From Acanthaster planci (lineage: Eukaryota; Echinodermata; Asteroidea; Valvatida; Acanthasteridae): DNA of 64,000 bases. Below, piece after piece: positions 36,501 to 51,500 of the stretch. A program made the translations under genes and the position numbers. How positions within the stretch are numbered: position 1 is the stretch's first letter; the number at the start of each line of letters is the position of its first letter. The notes beneath the pieces are model-generated. The model was not told where the DNA came from. It worked only from the letters and a program-made list of their open reading frames with translations, and ran no database searches. The stretch covers positions 1,290,429 through 1,354,428 of the forward strand of contig NW_019091420.1 in the NCBI RefSeq assembly GCF_001949145.1. The letters are read 5' to 3'.

Positions 36501-39500
36501 CTGCTTAAAAACTTGTGGCGCCACTTGGTATATAATTCTTTCACGCGTGTCCATGTACTCTACGCCCATCGATCCCATCTTCCGTCACGCTGATCTGACT
36601 AGCGAAGAGGGTGGAAATAATTTCCCCCCATGAGCAAGTGTGGCTAACTTCATTCCCCGTAAATTAGTACGAAGTACTTTCCCATCTGCTTCTTGCCAAA
36701 AGTGTCAGCGCCAAAAAGGATGGCGCATGATAAGTTGGCATGGTATGTTGTTGAAAATGTCTATGCCAATTATGCATAGCAGTCAAAAGTGTGCTGTAGG
36801 ACAGTTTCCTTATAAGAGCAACTGCTTGCTGTTTTGTGCATTAAGCGAAATACCAGTGGACACGTGATGAATACACACGCGAACATTCTACGACGCTGAT
36901 TCAGTAGTACCAATGACATTCGTCGTGCCTGACCAAGTACATATCGGGAAATGGCCGCTGCACACGTCAGCTTGACCCAGTTCACAAATCCAAGGCGGAT
37001 TAGCAATAGCAACGGAGGAATTGTAAAGAGATGTGAATTGTGGAAAGTATTGCAGCCAAATTTTCCAGGTGTAGCAGTCTTCAGAGACGCTACAGCCGCA
37101 TAAAAACTACGGTCTTTCACGTGGTCTTTTCAAAGTCTTCTTTGAAGTTAAATGTCTAAGCTGTTGTCCACGCTTTGACAGCCTGCCTCTGCAGGGAATA
37201 CAGTAAAAAAAAGCCCTTCGAAATCAAAGAAGGGAACAGAAAAAAATTAAAGTTATAATGGTTGGACGAAATAATCCAACAAAAGGCAATCAGCAGAATA
37301 ACATCAAGTTTAAAAACCGCACAGGACGGCTATTTAAAAAACTTGTGCGTATCCTCATCGTAGAAGGATGGTGGTGACGTCGTGCATTGAATGCCCTTTA
37401 CAATAATTCCAAATATGCTAAAAATCGTATGTGCGTGGTTGCTCCGTTTGTGTTTGCTACATAACACTACGGTATAGACTGGTATAACTGGCTTTGCAGG
37501 TAGGCGGGAGCCGCTCATTTTCTGGAGGGGGCACTCAGCGGGTGCGGTCACGGACAAAACACTGACCGTCAGCAGAGTTTTTCCTTCTCCAATATCTGAA
37601 CGGGGGTGGGGGCCCATGCCCCCATCCGGTTACGCCACTGACAGTGTGACTACTATAGACCTTAACGCTACACAGGGTGTCCCAGAAAAAAATCAAACCC
37701 TGAGGTAAGGGGTAATATGCCCAACCCATGAGATATGATTATAATGTATGAGGATCTCCGAAAAGTAGAAGCTTTCTAAAGATACCTCATTCACTGGTTT
37801 ATCCAAAGTGTTACAACTGAGTTCGGATGCCCCATTTTCAAGAAAATGGTGTTCAGTCATGCATGACAGGAGGGATACCATCAAGGCATCATTAGAAAGA
37901 ATACTACCTTTACTTTTCGGAGATCCTTATACATTTATAATCATATCTTTTGGTTTGGGCATATTAACCCCTTTCCTCAGGGTTTGTTTTTTTTCTGGGA
38001 CAAACTGTAGAGCCGAAATTTGACCCCTGATGGCGCGCTTCCGGAACCCTTGGATAGGAAAAATAACGTGCAAAGATTTAAAAATTTGTAATATTTTTTC
38101 GTTCAGTTACTTCTTAAAAAATCTAACTGAGAAAAAGGGCTTCGGAAAATATTTGCTGGTATATCAATTTATAGAAACTGAAAATCTCCTGACCTAAAAG
38201 AGAATTTTCCTGCCCAAAACTGACCACCACTACCAAAAATCTAAAACACAAAAACCTAAAATACATGAAGAACAGTTTCAGTTAGAAATTACTCTTCCAA
38301 AATTTATCGAACATGACCCAACGTTAACTCCCCATAGGAGGACCGCGCGAGGGTTCCGGAAGCTCGCTGCGTGACCTTTTACTTTCAGGCTCTATTCTGG
38401 CAGTGTGCTTATGGCTCACAATACCCCATAATCTACAGCATACACAATATGACTGCAATTTCGATTTTGCATCTTTGATTGGTTGAGTTTTTGCATTTGC
38501 GTACTTTTTTGTATTATTAATTTTAATGTTGTGATTCCTTTATTTAAAGACTTAATTGCGGTCAATCCTTTGTTCCTATTATATTTCACGTACAGAACGA
38601 CGTTTACGTCTGGAGACTTTCTGAAGTAGTGTGATAAATTGTTTTGCCCCAAAAAAGAAAAGAAAGAAATAGACCTATAGGCCTACACTATAACTCTCAG
38701 TGCTAAATGACGCGACAGGTAAACCAACTTTTCAAGTGGATCTAAGACCTTTTGGTACCCTGAATTTAATCAAAATTAATGTATGAAATTTTCTAGCGAG
38801 GATGACAATAGGCACATAAAATGTAGCTCCAATAGGCACATAAAATGTAGCTCCATATTATGTCCGTCCCGTACGTTAAGAGATTAACATTTTGACAGAA
38901 TTCAATGCCTTTTTTGTTCTTTACAACTCTAGGGTCGTAAAACCGCATATTTATTACATGCATGCGCAGACGTTCTCATCAAATAAAATGCCAGCCGTTA
39001 GGTGATTGCTTGGCATGAAAAATGTCCCCATAAATGGATAACGTCTTTGAACCCTTTGCTGGGGCTTTGGAAGCGCTGGAACGTGCGACAGTGGCAATTC
39101 CCCAGAGTCCAAGCCAGGCGCGGTATGATCGTACATTATCGGAAAGAGGTTTACATAACGACCGAGGGGGCCTTGTTGCAGCGGTTTTGGGGGTGTCATT
39201 TTGACACAAAGCTTGTTATACCAACTCCGCCTGCATCAGCCCAACAAGGTCGTGAAGAAACTCCAGGGGAAATGTTGTACAGCTGTCCTTCATCCCACCA
39301 TCCTCCCACCTATCAACACCTAAGGTTGCATCCACAAAGCAGTCTTTACACCTCATCCGAACCCGTCGAACCTACAGCCATTGCGCCTGCCAGTCTTGCA
39401 GTCAAGACCAGCCCCAGTTCCTGGCAATAAAGTCACTCGAACGTGGATTCAGAATCTAACAGAACAGACCCAAGAGAGTGATCGAGTTTTGCTTTCTGAA

Positions 39501-42500
39501 GTCCTTTTTTTTTTTTTTAGAAAGAACGATATCTTGCATATACGATTCCACCCTGCAAATCAGAAATCAAGACCCCTAGCGGATATGCTGGAGTCCACGG
39601 TCAAGTCGCTGCTGAGACCAGACTGAAGTGTAGGTCCGAGACTCACAGGGGCTCAAGCCTATAACATATTGTTGCCGTTACAACCTGAAACTTATACCAA
39701 CGCGCGTTTAGTCTACGAATGACCTCTCAGCACAGTTTGTTTGAACACAGCATTAAGGACTTACGATGAAGCTCGGTGTATTCGCACAGCACTGCCATTG
39801 GTACGTCCATAAGGAATACAGTGCCGGCACCGGTTGGTTGACGTCAACAGAAAGGTGATATTTAACATACGCACTTTATGATTACCACACAGGAAGTACA
39901 TGTAGTCGTTGATCAAGCTTTAAACTTTGATAGAAATGACAGCAAGAAATTATAATATAAACACGCCGTTTGTCTAAACAGTGTCACTTAAAAACAGGAC
40001 CTGGGACATTGGTGAGTGACAGGTAACCGTTTAGAGCGCAAGACCACACGCGCATGCATTTCTTAATTGGGCACGACGCAGAGGGGCTCGTGACATGCCA
40101 TTAAAATGTGTGGGTAGCTTGATCCACGATCAGGAACTAGACAAAAGCAATAATTCCTGCACGTGTCCACGGTTAGCATTTAAGGGACACCTGAAGTTTT
40201 AACTGTGTACTGTATTGTGACAGGTATAATATTCTTTTCGAAACAGCGGGGATTGAATCGTGATGTCACCCCAAACGGGAGCGAACCCAATGCTGCGGCA
40301 CGTCAACTTGGTGCTCTGGTCGGCAAAAAGTATTGCCATCAGAAAACATTACTGCATGGCCACTCTGTGTTTATGATTTTTTAAGCTTGAGTCGAACCAA
40401 AACTCTACCCAAATCCGACATCATTCCGGATCACTGGAAGCTTGCAGCCCATTTCTGTTTCATTTGATTAAGCTTTGCAATCGGACTATACCTTGACAGC
40501 CTGCAGGCGCATGCACAGGCAGGCAGAGAACATACTGTTACAATAAGTGAGAAAAGTGCCGACAATGGAATTGCGTGAGCGAGATGCAGCACATTACGTT
40601 ATACATGTACTTCTTTGATGTGCGCAGTCACAAGCTAAGACGTTCATATGATCATTTTTACCCCGCTTTTCGGCCAGTCATTATTAAGCCTGTTGGTTAG
40701 CAAATTGGTCAATTTTACTCAGCAATTTTACTCAGAAATTATCACCTAATCCATCACGTGCCAGTTAATTTTTCCCCTCTTATTAACGCCCATGTTTGTC
40801 TGATGCTCTTGCATTGTTTCCTTTAATATATACTCTGCATATACATTTTCACATAACTCTTTTGATTGTTGTATCAAACAACCGACTCTTGTCACGCTTT
40901 TCTACATATTAACGTGCAACCAGGCGGGTCCACACTAAACACACTCAGTCACCGAAACCTGATGTCATTTCTACTCAACTTGGCTTTGAACGCGGCCACA
41001 TGGTGAGCTTCATTCCGCTGTTAAACCAGCCGCCTGTCGGCTCAGCACCTTCGGGCGCGATTCACCTCCCGGGCTCACTCCGCGCGAGACCCCGGCCTTG
41101 CTTCATTTCGCCCATCAAATTTAGCCAAAGCATGCGGGGTGATGAGCAACATTACTGCCGCATAAAAATCCGAAAAGCTGAAGTTTATTAGTCAAGTCGA
41201 AGCAGTCAACATCACCACTGTTCGGGCCTCTGTTACAATATCAATTTGCCGGTTGAGTATTTGTCGTCAATATTTAATGTGCAAATTGAAAGTGGCAGAC
41301 GCTTTTATCTCTATGGATCTCACTCATATAATAGAAACATGTGTTTTCTGTTTACCCATACTTGAGGGCATAGTTGTCGCCTGTTCCCACGCAATCCAGA
41401 GAAAAAAAGCTAAAAATTGGATTTTGTTTGGGTATTTTTGAATTCTCCAGTTAAATTGGTCCTCCAATGATATATAATTTGTATTATTTCTCTCCCTATA
41501 AATCTCACAAGAATGGGCTTTAGACCAATAAATCGCATTTTATTTATAAACATTGCTGTTCTGTGCTACTTTGTCAAGAATTCGTGGAAACAGATCACAA
41601 TTTTTTTCACTTGGTGTTGAAAAACTATTTTAAAAATCAGCAACTTGCACGGCCCCAGTGTGCATCAGCCTGAAACAAGCAAAGTCGATAATGAACGACT
41701 TGCGTGGTGTACCACAATTGGACGCATCTTTGTCAAAAACACAAGTTAACAACGAACGGACTATAATCACGGGGATTTTCCGAAAGCTACCAACTTTGGG
41801 CAGCGATATCGCTGGTTATCAAATTATCTGCGCAAAATGTGCTGCGAATCAGCCACCACTTATCCACTACTCGCTTGAATGAACTTGCCCAAGTTTAAAC
41901 TATATGCATGCAGCAAGGCATTAAAATGGTATTAATCAACAATCCGGTCAGCAAGTCCAAATTCAGCAAAACTGTCTCGTGAAAGAGCTCTGTGTATGGC
42001 CTTACCGACAGTTATCGATTCATTCACCATGTGCCAGTGTGGTGTGAAATCCGCAACCCCTGAAAAAAATCGTCGCTGCGCATGTCTCACGACAAAAAAC
42101 AAACAGAACGCGTAGATATTACAGTGTGAAGGTCCGACAGACCGTGGATTTCATGCAGGTTCAAATGGCATGTGACACTGGACATCTGAACAGCTGCACA
42201 AATATCAGACTGCATAAGTGGGCAGTTACGGATCAAATCGATTTTACGTGTACGTGAATGAAATTGCATTTCTGTTTCGCCATTGCTTCCCAGAGTGCAG
42301 CAATCATATTGTTTATTTTCCTATTATCTTTAGTTGTTTTTTCAAAAATTGCCGTATGATAATCTAATTTTGCATGCTTTAACAGCAACAGACTTGTCGG
42401 CTCGTTTTCGCAGTGGCAATCTTCGGCTTTGTAATATTTATGAAATTTGGCAAAACAGGTTGTCGATATCATAAGCCCATATCATAGGTCCCAATCAGCT

Positions 42501-45500
42501 CTGCACTGATGCGCTAAGATTGAGGTTAGACAGAACTACGAAGATGAAAATATGTTTAAGAAGCTTTCTGCGTGTTAAATTTGAATACAATCTGGCGCAC
42601 TGAGTTACTTGATTTCAGATAAACATAACAATTCGAATTCCTCAGACTAAAGACTCCGTTACTATACCTCGTGATTAGGGGGCAAGCTTTGGCATAGCCA
42701 CTGCCATCTCTGGAATGGACTGGTTTCGTTTCACCCTTCTTATCTACTGAAACAGCGTTTTGGTGCAAGGCGTCTCTTATGTAACTAGGCAAACTTGCTC
42801 CGGATCACGAGGTACAGCAAAAGTGTCTTAAGTAAGGAGAATTCAAATTGTTATATTCACGTAAATATAGAAATTTTATTCGAGTTTAACTCAAAAAAGG
42901 CTTATTATGGACAGCTTTATGCAAGAACTGCGGTCTACGAGAAGCAAAAAGTCTGCAGCTGCCGTAGTTTTCGAGATAATTTGAAGTTGGAAACGGTTTC
43001 AAGGGCCTGTCTCTATTCCTTCGAAATCGGTACTGTGTGATGATCGTAACGATGGAGAGTATTGGTGATGATTTTAGAATTTGTCATTGGCAATGACAGC
43101 GGTAAAGGCACTCGGGAAGAATACGCTTTCATTTGGCAGAGTGGATTGGTTGATAAATAATGATAATTTGCCAGTGTCTGTTGTGTTTTACTTAAACCCA
43201 AAAGAAGTGTCCAACGTACGCGTAGTTTCACTCGTGCTCCAAAGTTTGTGGTTTTTCTCCATCTATCGAGTCAGAGTCTGGGAAAATATGACAGATACCC
43301 AACTAAAACAGTGATCCATTTCGCTAGTTCAGGGGAAAATGTGTATGATCACCATCTTCATGTTGGTTAATTGGAAAGGTGATACGTTGCCACACACAGA
43401 GCTGGTGACACAGTCTTTTGGCTTTCTGGAAGATTAACTCAAAGAAATACCCTGCTGTCTGATGAGTTTGTGCATGCTTGACCGAGCTGCGACTTCTTGA
43501 TGGGACCACTGTCATTTGGTGTGCGTTGGGGAAGGCAATTGACTGTTGATAGCACGATATTCTGCTGTATCACAGATATCGGATGCGTATTAGTGATTTT
43601 TGTGAAACGTTTCGGGAATTATGACGATGGCACTTACAGCAACGATGACAGCGACGTTTGGTAGCGATGACACTAGAGACGATAATAACACCTAGGCCTA
43701 TGACCGATATGACGATGACGTCAATTATGATAATTGCTACGGTGATGGCAAAGACATTCCATGACTTGTAAGGCAGTAACATAGACAGCTGCTCGGTGCG
43801 TCCATTTCCCATTGACGCTCACTTAATACTGCGGGGCTTAGCCAATGGGTTCCAAGCTTAACCAAAGAGGGCGCTATTTTTTTTTAACTACGGAGGCCCT
43901 TTGGTTGGAAATAAACTTCGCTGGTTCACAAACGACTAGGAAATGCACGCGTCAGGGTCGTATCGCTGCCAACAAATTGAACACCCCCGACCAACGCGAC
44001 TCTTTTCAACCGATGAGGGGTGCGTCTGCTCGAGGCGGATACTTGCGGACACAGCCTGCTGGCCTGCAGCCCAGATGTTAGTGGACTCTGAGCTCCCTTT
44101 CTCTTCCATCATTACTCTTACCTCTATTTCGCAAAAACAGGAGATGTTGCATAAATCTGTTCCACAAAACACAAAAAGACAAGCGAACTGGAAACCATGT
44201 ACTAGAACAAATTGGTGGCGTGATTAAATACGCGCTAGGATGTCAGGTGTTGTTTGGTGAAGCAACATTCACCATTGTCAAAGAGTTCTGTATAAACCCG
44301 CATCTTTTTTTATTTAAAAGAGCAAAGACCAAAGAAAAGCCATTCTGTTTATGTTTAGTATGTAATTACTTCTTCGTTTGGAAAAGGCTTTTCTGCCATT
44401 TCCAGGTTATTTATTTGCCGGCACGCCGTTTTTACAGCGAAAATTGCTCTTCAGAACTACCAGGAACTTTTAGATCACAGGAGGCGGTGAAGTATCCGTT
44501 GATAATTCGGTCGTGTACTCCACTGGTGGCAATGTTTCATGGGTCTTAATCAACGAAGGCGACTGGATATTACAATGGGCAGGGTTGAACATCAAGTATT
44601 GATCGTTCTCAGACTTTGATGCAATGTCCATCAGAGAATTCTAAAAATTCAATTTCTGTCCAACTCCCAGCTTTCTCAATCTGTTACTGTAGCTAGCGCT
44701 GGATCAAAAAATTACATCTCTTCCTGACTTCAGATAAAAATATGTGGTAAATAAATAAACAAATACCGTGTACACATTGATAAATATATCCTGTTTACAG
44801 GAAAAGCTGTCAAAATAGGGCGGCGTTTGTTTCGATTAGGACTTATGTTCAGTAGGATATTTACTACTCAAGTGGCAGTAAAAATGCAGCATTTTTATAT
44901 TGAACACTATACTAAAATATCACCCCAAATTAAAAACCCAAACTGCTACATTATTACACTTGGACAAAAGAAATCGAAGCAAAGGACTGGTATCATGAAC
45001 TAGCCAGAAACAAACAGACCAATCCACTTCAGATGGAAAATAAATGGCTTGTGTTATTGACCATGCTCTTCAGTTCTGACAATCCACCTGGGAAGCGGGT
45101 ACCAGTATTAAGTGAGATTGACAACGAAGCGTCTGTGCCTTTTCTTGCCCAGTGTGGGGGATCAGGGTACACTGCATGACACACTCTCCCTCCGGTGCAT
45201 CGTTAACGGCTTTTAATTCTAAAGGCTGGTTTGCAACGCCGACGCCACGCAAAACGTCAAGACACAGGCAGTAGCAGAACAGACAGTGCGTGACGTTATT
45301 CCACCCCAAAAATACGACAAAATAGGGGTCGAAACTCTGAGAATTTTCGTACAAAGTGCCGTTTTAGGTGACAGTACCACCTCTTGAATCCAAACTGATA
45401 CTCCAGTTCGGCGTATTTTGTTTATGGTCACCTATTTTGTTGAGGATTGGGGCTGCATATGTTAGTAAACTGGGGAAAAAAGGACAAAATGAGTGGTACT

Positions 45501-48500
45501 AAGCGAGAGGGATACGAGTTGAGTTGGTATGAACCAACTCACTGCATAGGCACAATTGACGAATGTGTGATTTTAGCGTACACGCCGAACGCGTGCAAGA
45601 ACCCGATTGGAAAACTTAGTACCAGGCTTGAAGAGGGTACTCAGTTACCGAAAGCTCGGCAATCACATATTTCAGAGCACTGATTTGATATTATATTCTT
45701 GTCGTTAGTACCAGGCTGTCTTTCTTTCGCCGGTGAGAGTGCACTTCATTTCAGGGTGGATCATTATGAATACATAGGCTGAGCTCGGGAGGCTTGTTCC
45801 CCTATGTTCACGAAACGCTCGATTTGTTGTTCGTTAGTCGGCCGCTCAAACGCCGGGAACGTACAACCGGTAATTGCTGGTTGTTGCATGCAACATGGTG
45901 GCATCCATGTGCGTTCTTTCAGAGTAAACTCACTTTCATTTTCCCTCAAATTTGGCTTTAAAAAATTGATACAAATTATCACAAATTTCATATTCTACTT
46001 TCATATCAACATAGATGACATCAGTTTTTGATAAAGTTTTATTTGCAGTAGTTCTGTTATATTCTCGGGTTCCTAACGACAGAAAAAGTTAACCTCGCTT
46101 TCAATTCAGTATTGCTGACTTGTGAATAAGGCTCATTCCCGTTTTGTTTTCAGTCCTGTAATTTAATTGATGTAAAACGCGCAGACTAACGCAACATTGC
46201 TTGCGGCGACGCAGATTGAGACTGAATGTGCAGTTCCACGAATCCATTTCTGTTCTATTTCTTTTTTCTCCAACACCTCGCGTAGCTTTTTCTTCTTTCC
46301 TTCGCCAATTTCGTCTCTCGGAGAGCCGCAACGATGTGACACTCCAATTCTTCATTCGTTCCAACGGTGGCCGGAAAGCGTTGGCGCATTAATTTTTTTC
46401 CGGCACCTTTGTTCTAGCCGCGCTCTGTAAAGTGGCCTGTGTAAAATTGCCTCAGACACTCGCAGGGCAACTAAAAGGTCTGACGCTCCAGGGTTATCAG
46501 CTGGCAATCCGTGCAGACCCTCCCACACATACACCTGATTTTCTACCTGTATTTGGGCGGGAGAATCCGAAATGTTTTCACGCACTGTTGCCATGGAGGC
46601 AAATTGACTCCACGGTCCGTTAAGACGTCCTGAAGGCTTTTAAGTTCTTGGTTGAATCTTGGTATCATGACAGCAACCTCAACGAGCTCAAAGCGTAAAT
46701 TTGCTCGGGTTCATCTATATCATTTTCATGGACAGGATCACGTTGGCTTAAGTTTACCAAACAGACATAGCCTGACAGGATTTTCCTTTTTTGCGTTCTA
46801 ACATGTAGCATTAAGGCGATTTCACTTCAGCACAATTTCATTTGTTCTGAATTTGTTGTGCAAAAATCGCTCTTCCATTGCTGGGAATTAATGAAAGGTT
46901 GATGAAGGTCTTATATATTTCTGAAGGTGATGCCCGCTTTAAGTTATGTTCTGCGTAGTCAGCTTCTATATAGAATCAAAATGCGGTGACCATGACCAGG
47001 AAACATAAGACCTACCACGCAAATAATTCCCACTTTAATGTCCCGTAATTTTCTGCCGATATCAATATTGTGTCATTAGTATCAGCTCTGCGAATGATGA
47101 CAAGCGCTGTGCTAGTGTCATATGAAATTTAGACCCAAGGGTTTATATTTTCCAGAATAGATGAATGAGTCTTGGTCTCGTAGTTCGTTAGCTGTCACTG
47201 TTCTGTGGACTGTTTGTTGATTATTCGCTTGCAGCCGATGAATCCGTTTATCTCAGCTTAAAATGGACAAATGTCTGAATAACTGATATTTTTCCATCCA
47301 AGCAACGGTCAAAATAATACCCTGAAAGTTGTCAAACTGAGAGACAACACCACACTCGCTGTTCGTTCACAGCTCAACATTTTGCTCAAAACGCACTCTG
47401 TATCGGGGGCAAAAATGTGAATGGTTGTTCGTACACAGGGACATATTTTCTTTTATGACCGACTGCCTTTGAAGTCGATGTCCAATATGTGGGACGCCTA
47501 ATGGCGTAAATGGGCGCCGTGAAATTTACGACAGACCCGCAGGACGGTATTTTTTAAACGTGAATCCGAATATTTTTGTGTCACTAAGAGTGCCAAGGGA
47601 AATCATTGTAAGCAATAACTACCGAATTCAGCTGATCTCGATGATCCTCCATGGCAGTCATTGGAAATGCTATATTTCTGGTAAAGAGGCTGGTGCTTAT
47701 CGTTAAAGAAATGATTCAAAATGATCACTGAGTTGCTGTCCTCGCTATTAGGTAAATTACTTGAGCGTTTCATAATAAAAAATCGAGTATACGCACGAAA
47801 GCTCAGTTGCAACTATATATGGAAAGAACAGTATTTTAATTCTAAAAGGAAAATGGGATGCTCATTATCTGCGTTTTACGAAAATTGGTTGTTGACGCTA
47901 AGCTAGCCGCAGCACTCTCCCCAGTGTAAATCCCAAGTGGTTGCTGTCTATAATATTGAAAGCCGGAAACAGTTCCGAGTAATTCTCGTACCGGGATGCA
48001 TCCGTTGTCCCGGGTCGGCCCGGTAATTTCTCCCAGGCAGCGTCCTGGTGGAAACCATCTGACCGCCGATGTGTCTTCATCTCAAGGCAATTTCCGCCAC
48101 AAAATGACACCAGATACTTGTTAATAAAGATAATAACAGCTGAAATGGTGTCCAGCTGGCTTGACTTGCTTCGTGGGCTCTGTGAACCAGCACAGTTGCT
48201 TCGGCAAGCTAACAGATCGGGCGCATCATAATCCGAGCTCTGTGCGCAGTTTGATAAAATAGTACCCGATCTGTGAAAGCAGCACTAACTTTGACTGCCA
48301 CAATTTTTAAACAAAAATACTTAGAGATGTTCCAAAAGGCTTACACAATGTAAACCCACACAAGTTTACATTATACCAGCCAAGTGTGGGCATTCCTATG
48401 TTTATGTGTAAATGAGAGAACTGGGTGAACGTAACCCACCATCCTTGCACCGTGAACATTCTTTTGAAGCCCAATATTTTAACTGTTTCTTCAATAAGCT

Positions 48501-51500
48501 ATTCCTATTGCGACGATATCCAAAACCCCAAACTGCCTCGAAAACTGTTTTCCAGAAAGAGAGAAACCTTGTGTGGACCGGGCTTAGTCCACAAAATGTT
48601 CGTACAACCAGCATTATTTATATGTTTATACAAGGTCGACACACAATAAACCAATTCAGACACCAGCGTTGCCTGTTCCTGCATACCGACCAGCCAGCCT
48701 CCTTGCACTTTTTAAACAATAGAACCTGCCCACGGAATACATCTTGCCAGACGTCTTGAACAGACTTTAACGTCTCTAAAAGAAAACCGTGGCGCACCCT
48801 ACCTATCAGTGTTCTTCCTAAAGTGAGTAGTTTTATGCTCTATTTGCCTCCGGATATTGACGTTCGTACCTTCCACCTTCTTGCTGATTTCTTACCCCCT
48901 CGGGAAATTCAATAGGGAAGGAATCCCCGCCTAGCAATCCTGCCCTTTCGGCGGAGTTATTGCGACAAAGTTTGCTTTTGCTTCCGATGCCCCAAGTTTC
49001 CCACTTTATTGCTTTTTTCTCTCTCTGCCCATAAAGAATTTACTTTAGTTAGTTTGTGCAAGAAAAACCAAGTGGCTGTTTGAATCGCACACACGGAAGG
49101 CTTTTCAAAAACATTCGCGGCAAGTCAGAACTCCCCAGACTCAATTTAAATTATGTAAAATCTTGTTTTGAATTCTAACAGCGCGTTGCAGCCCTGATGT
49201 AGAACTGTTTCATTACAGCAACGGGTCGCATTTGGTCGACTTAATTACTCCACTGAAGTGAGGTATTTTCTTCACGCGAAGGAGTTCCATCTACGTGATT
49301 AATATTTTAGCCATCATCACACAGTCTTTTGATAAGTTACCTTCGAAATACATCATAAGACAGCTTTTTTGTATAGAGGAATCACACGTGAGCAATATTC
49401 ATTAGGCCTATGTAGAATCCAATTATCAAAATGAATGGGGCCTTCGCCATGTCCTGCAGTTTCAATATAATTTTTCACACATCATTAATGACATTAAAAT
49501 TTGGCTATGTATTGTGGAACTGACAAGCATAATTTTGATTTGCAGTTTTTCAGTTAATTCATTATGGCCTACGATCTTAGTGAAATTAAGAGTGCACACA
49601 GTCCAAAGAAGAATAACGAGATTTATATTCATTTGTACTAAAAAGCACTTTAGCTGTCTTATGGTGCCTTCCTAATGGAACGTCAGAAAATAATTACGTA
49701 AACCACCATGGGCAAACCATTAGGGAGATTAAAATCTTGAAGTCGTTCGAAGGGCAGCCCGAGTGATTTGATCACACACAACGGAAGGCTGTCTCAGAGG
49801 GAGCAAATTTTGGCTAGTCCAAAAAGACCTGGAATTCATCTCAATTAGGTTATTACTTCACTGTCGTCTATACATAAATAGCGGATTTTGTCCAGTTTAC
49901 AAGATGTATTGTTTGCGTTGGGAAGATGTTGATTTTAATAGCGGGTTTTTGCCCTTGCAATGACACATATATACGTATATAACACTGGATGCTCAGAGTT
50001 TGTCCAGGAGCTTGCGAAAAAATTCACAAGGTTATGACTCGGGTGGGACTCGAACCCACGACCTATTGCCATGCAGGTGCTTTATTACCCAATACATGTA
50101 GTAAACAATCACGGAATTTGATGGTTAAAGTTTCCCGTTATCGACATTTAGCGCCGTTTTCATTCATCTGAGAGCCTTTTAACCTTGAGCAATTAAGAAA
50201 TGTTTCACCTTGTGATTCGGGAAAACGAAAATGGGCTGAGTGCGCGCACGCAGTGCTTGGTTACAGTTCGTTCAAACCCCAAATTACGCGTTTCTTTAAA
50301 GTTTTCAGCGAAAGACGCACCTCACGTATCACTGAATGTCACTTCGTGGCGCCAACAAGCATGTATCACTGCTTCTCCTAACCATGCAGTGCTTCGAACA
50401 TTTTGTACAAAAAGTTTGGAATAAAATCTTTTGTCAACTTTGAATGGCGGAAGTCGTGCATGCATACCTACGAAAACAACCCGAAAACTTGCCACTAAGC
50501 GAAAGGGCGCCCTTTAGAATTTACAATATTGCAAGTACATCTGCAATGTTTTGCCTTGCTCGTGACTTTGCAAAATTTAATTTGCTATGAATGTGTCCGC
50601 TAACACCGAGAGTGCTTCGGTTCATCATACAAGATATTATCTTAAACTGGGCGAAGCGCATAAGATGTTGGAATTTCCCGATTCACATTTTTTGCCGAAT
50701 GATAAGAGCTATAATCATCATGAGAGAAGCGTAGAAATTAGGTTACTAAAACTCAAGGAAAAACATGACGGGAGAGGTTGACGTCCGCACACGTATCGCA
50801 TGGGTTCGTTTAATCCGTTGCATCCTTGAATTCTGAACCCGTCGACGGCCCAGACAGAAATACAATACGGTCGGGGGTGGCTGATGAATCCGACTTTCAA
50901 AGACGCCGTACGATCTGTTTTCTGTCCGGTGTAATTTTACGCACCTTGCTCACACTGTAATGAGCGAGTATCATGTGCCTATACTGCTTCCTTCAAATTA
51001 TGAAAATGACAACCAGGAAGCGGCAGAATTTTTTTAAAGGGTCCTTTCTGATCGGATTTTTTACGAACCCCTGGTTTCATCAAGCTTTGTTGCTCAGAAA
51101 TCTACATGGATTTGCAAATGTGAGTCTTGGTGTACAGTTTTCATTCTAAGATAGATGTTCTCTAAGGCTGAAGCTGTAGTTTGTCGTTTTCTTGAGTGTG
51201 ACAGGTGCTACGGGTGCTGCAATAGTCATCCGATTATAGCATTTACTATATGAACAGTTCGGGGACCAAACCACAGTCTAGCGACGTCCCTAGTTCCAGC
51301 TTTCGTTGCTAGTTCAAGCGGCAATGACGTCATTTTCATCAGGTCACATGATAATGATGTATTTTTCCCGGGCGAGTTTGGGAAAATAACGAGATTTGAA
51401 ATGCTGGCAGCCAACACGGCCACTTTTGCCGTTACCGTTGGAGTCTATGGCAAAATTGTTTTCGATCACTATTTTGGAAAATCGCCACGGTAAACATAAA

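Noticed and set aside
39002-39430. Longest open frame in the window, 142 codons on the plus strand, Pro/Ser-rich at its end
   Set aside because: No domain motifs, an equally open minus-strand frame overlaps it, and no splice context links it to other exons. It is compatible with chance in GC-richer DNA.
50036-50108. Functional tRNA gene
   Set aside because: Only the B-box half is well preserved; the 5' half cannot fold into D and acceptor arms.
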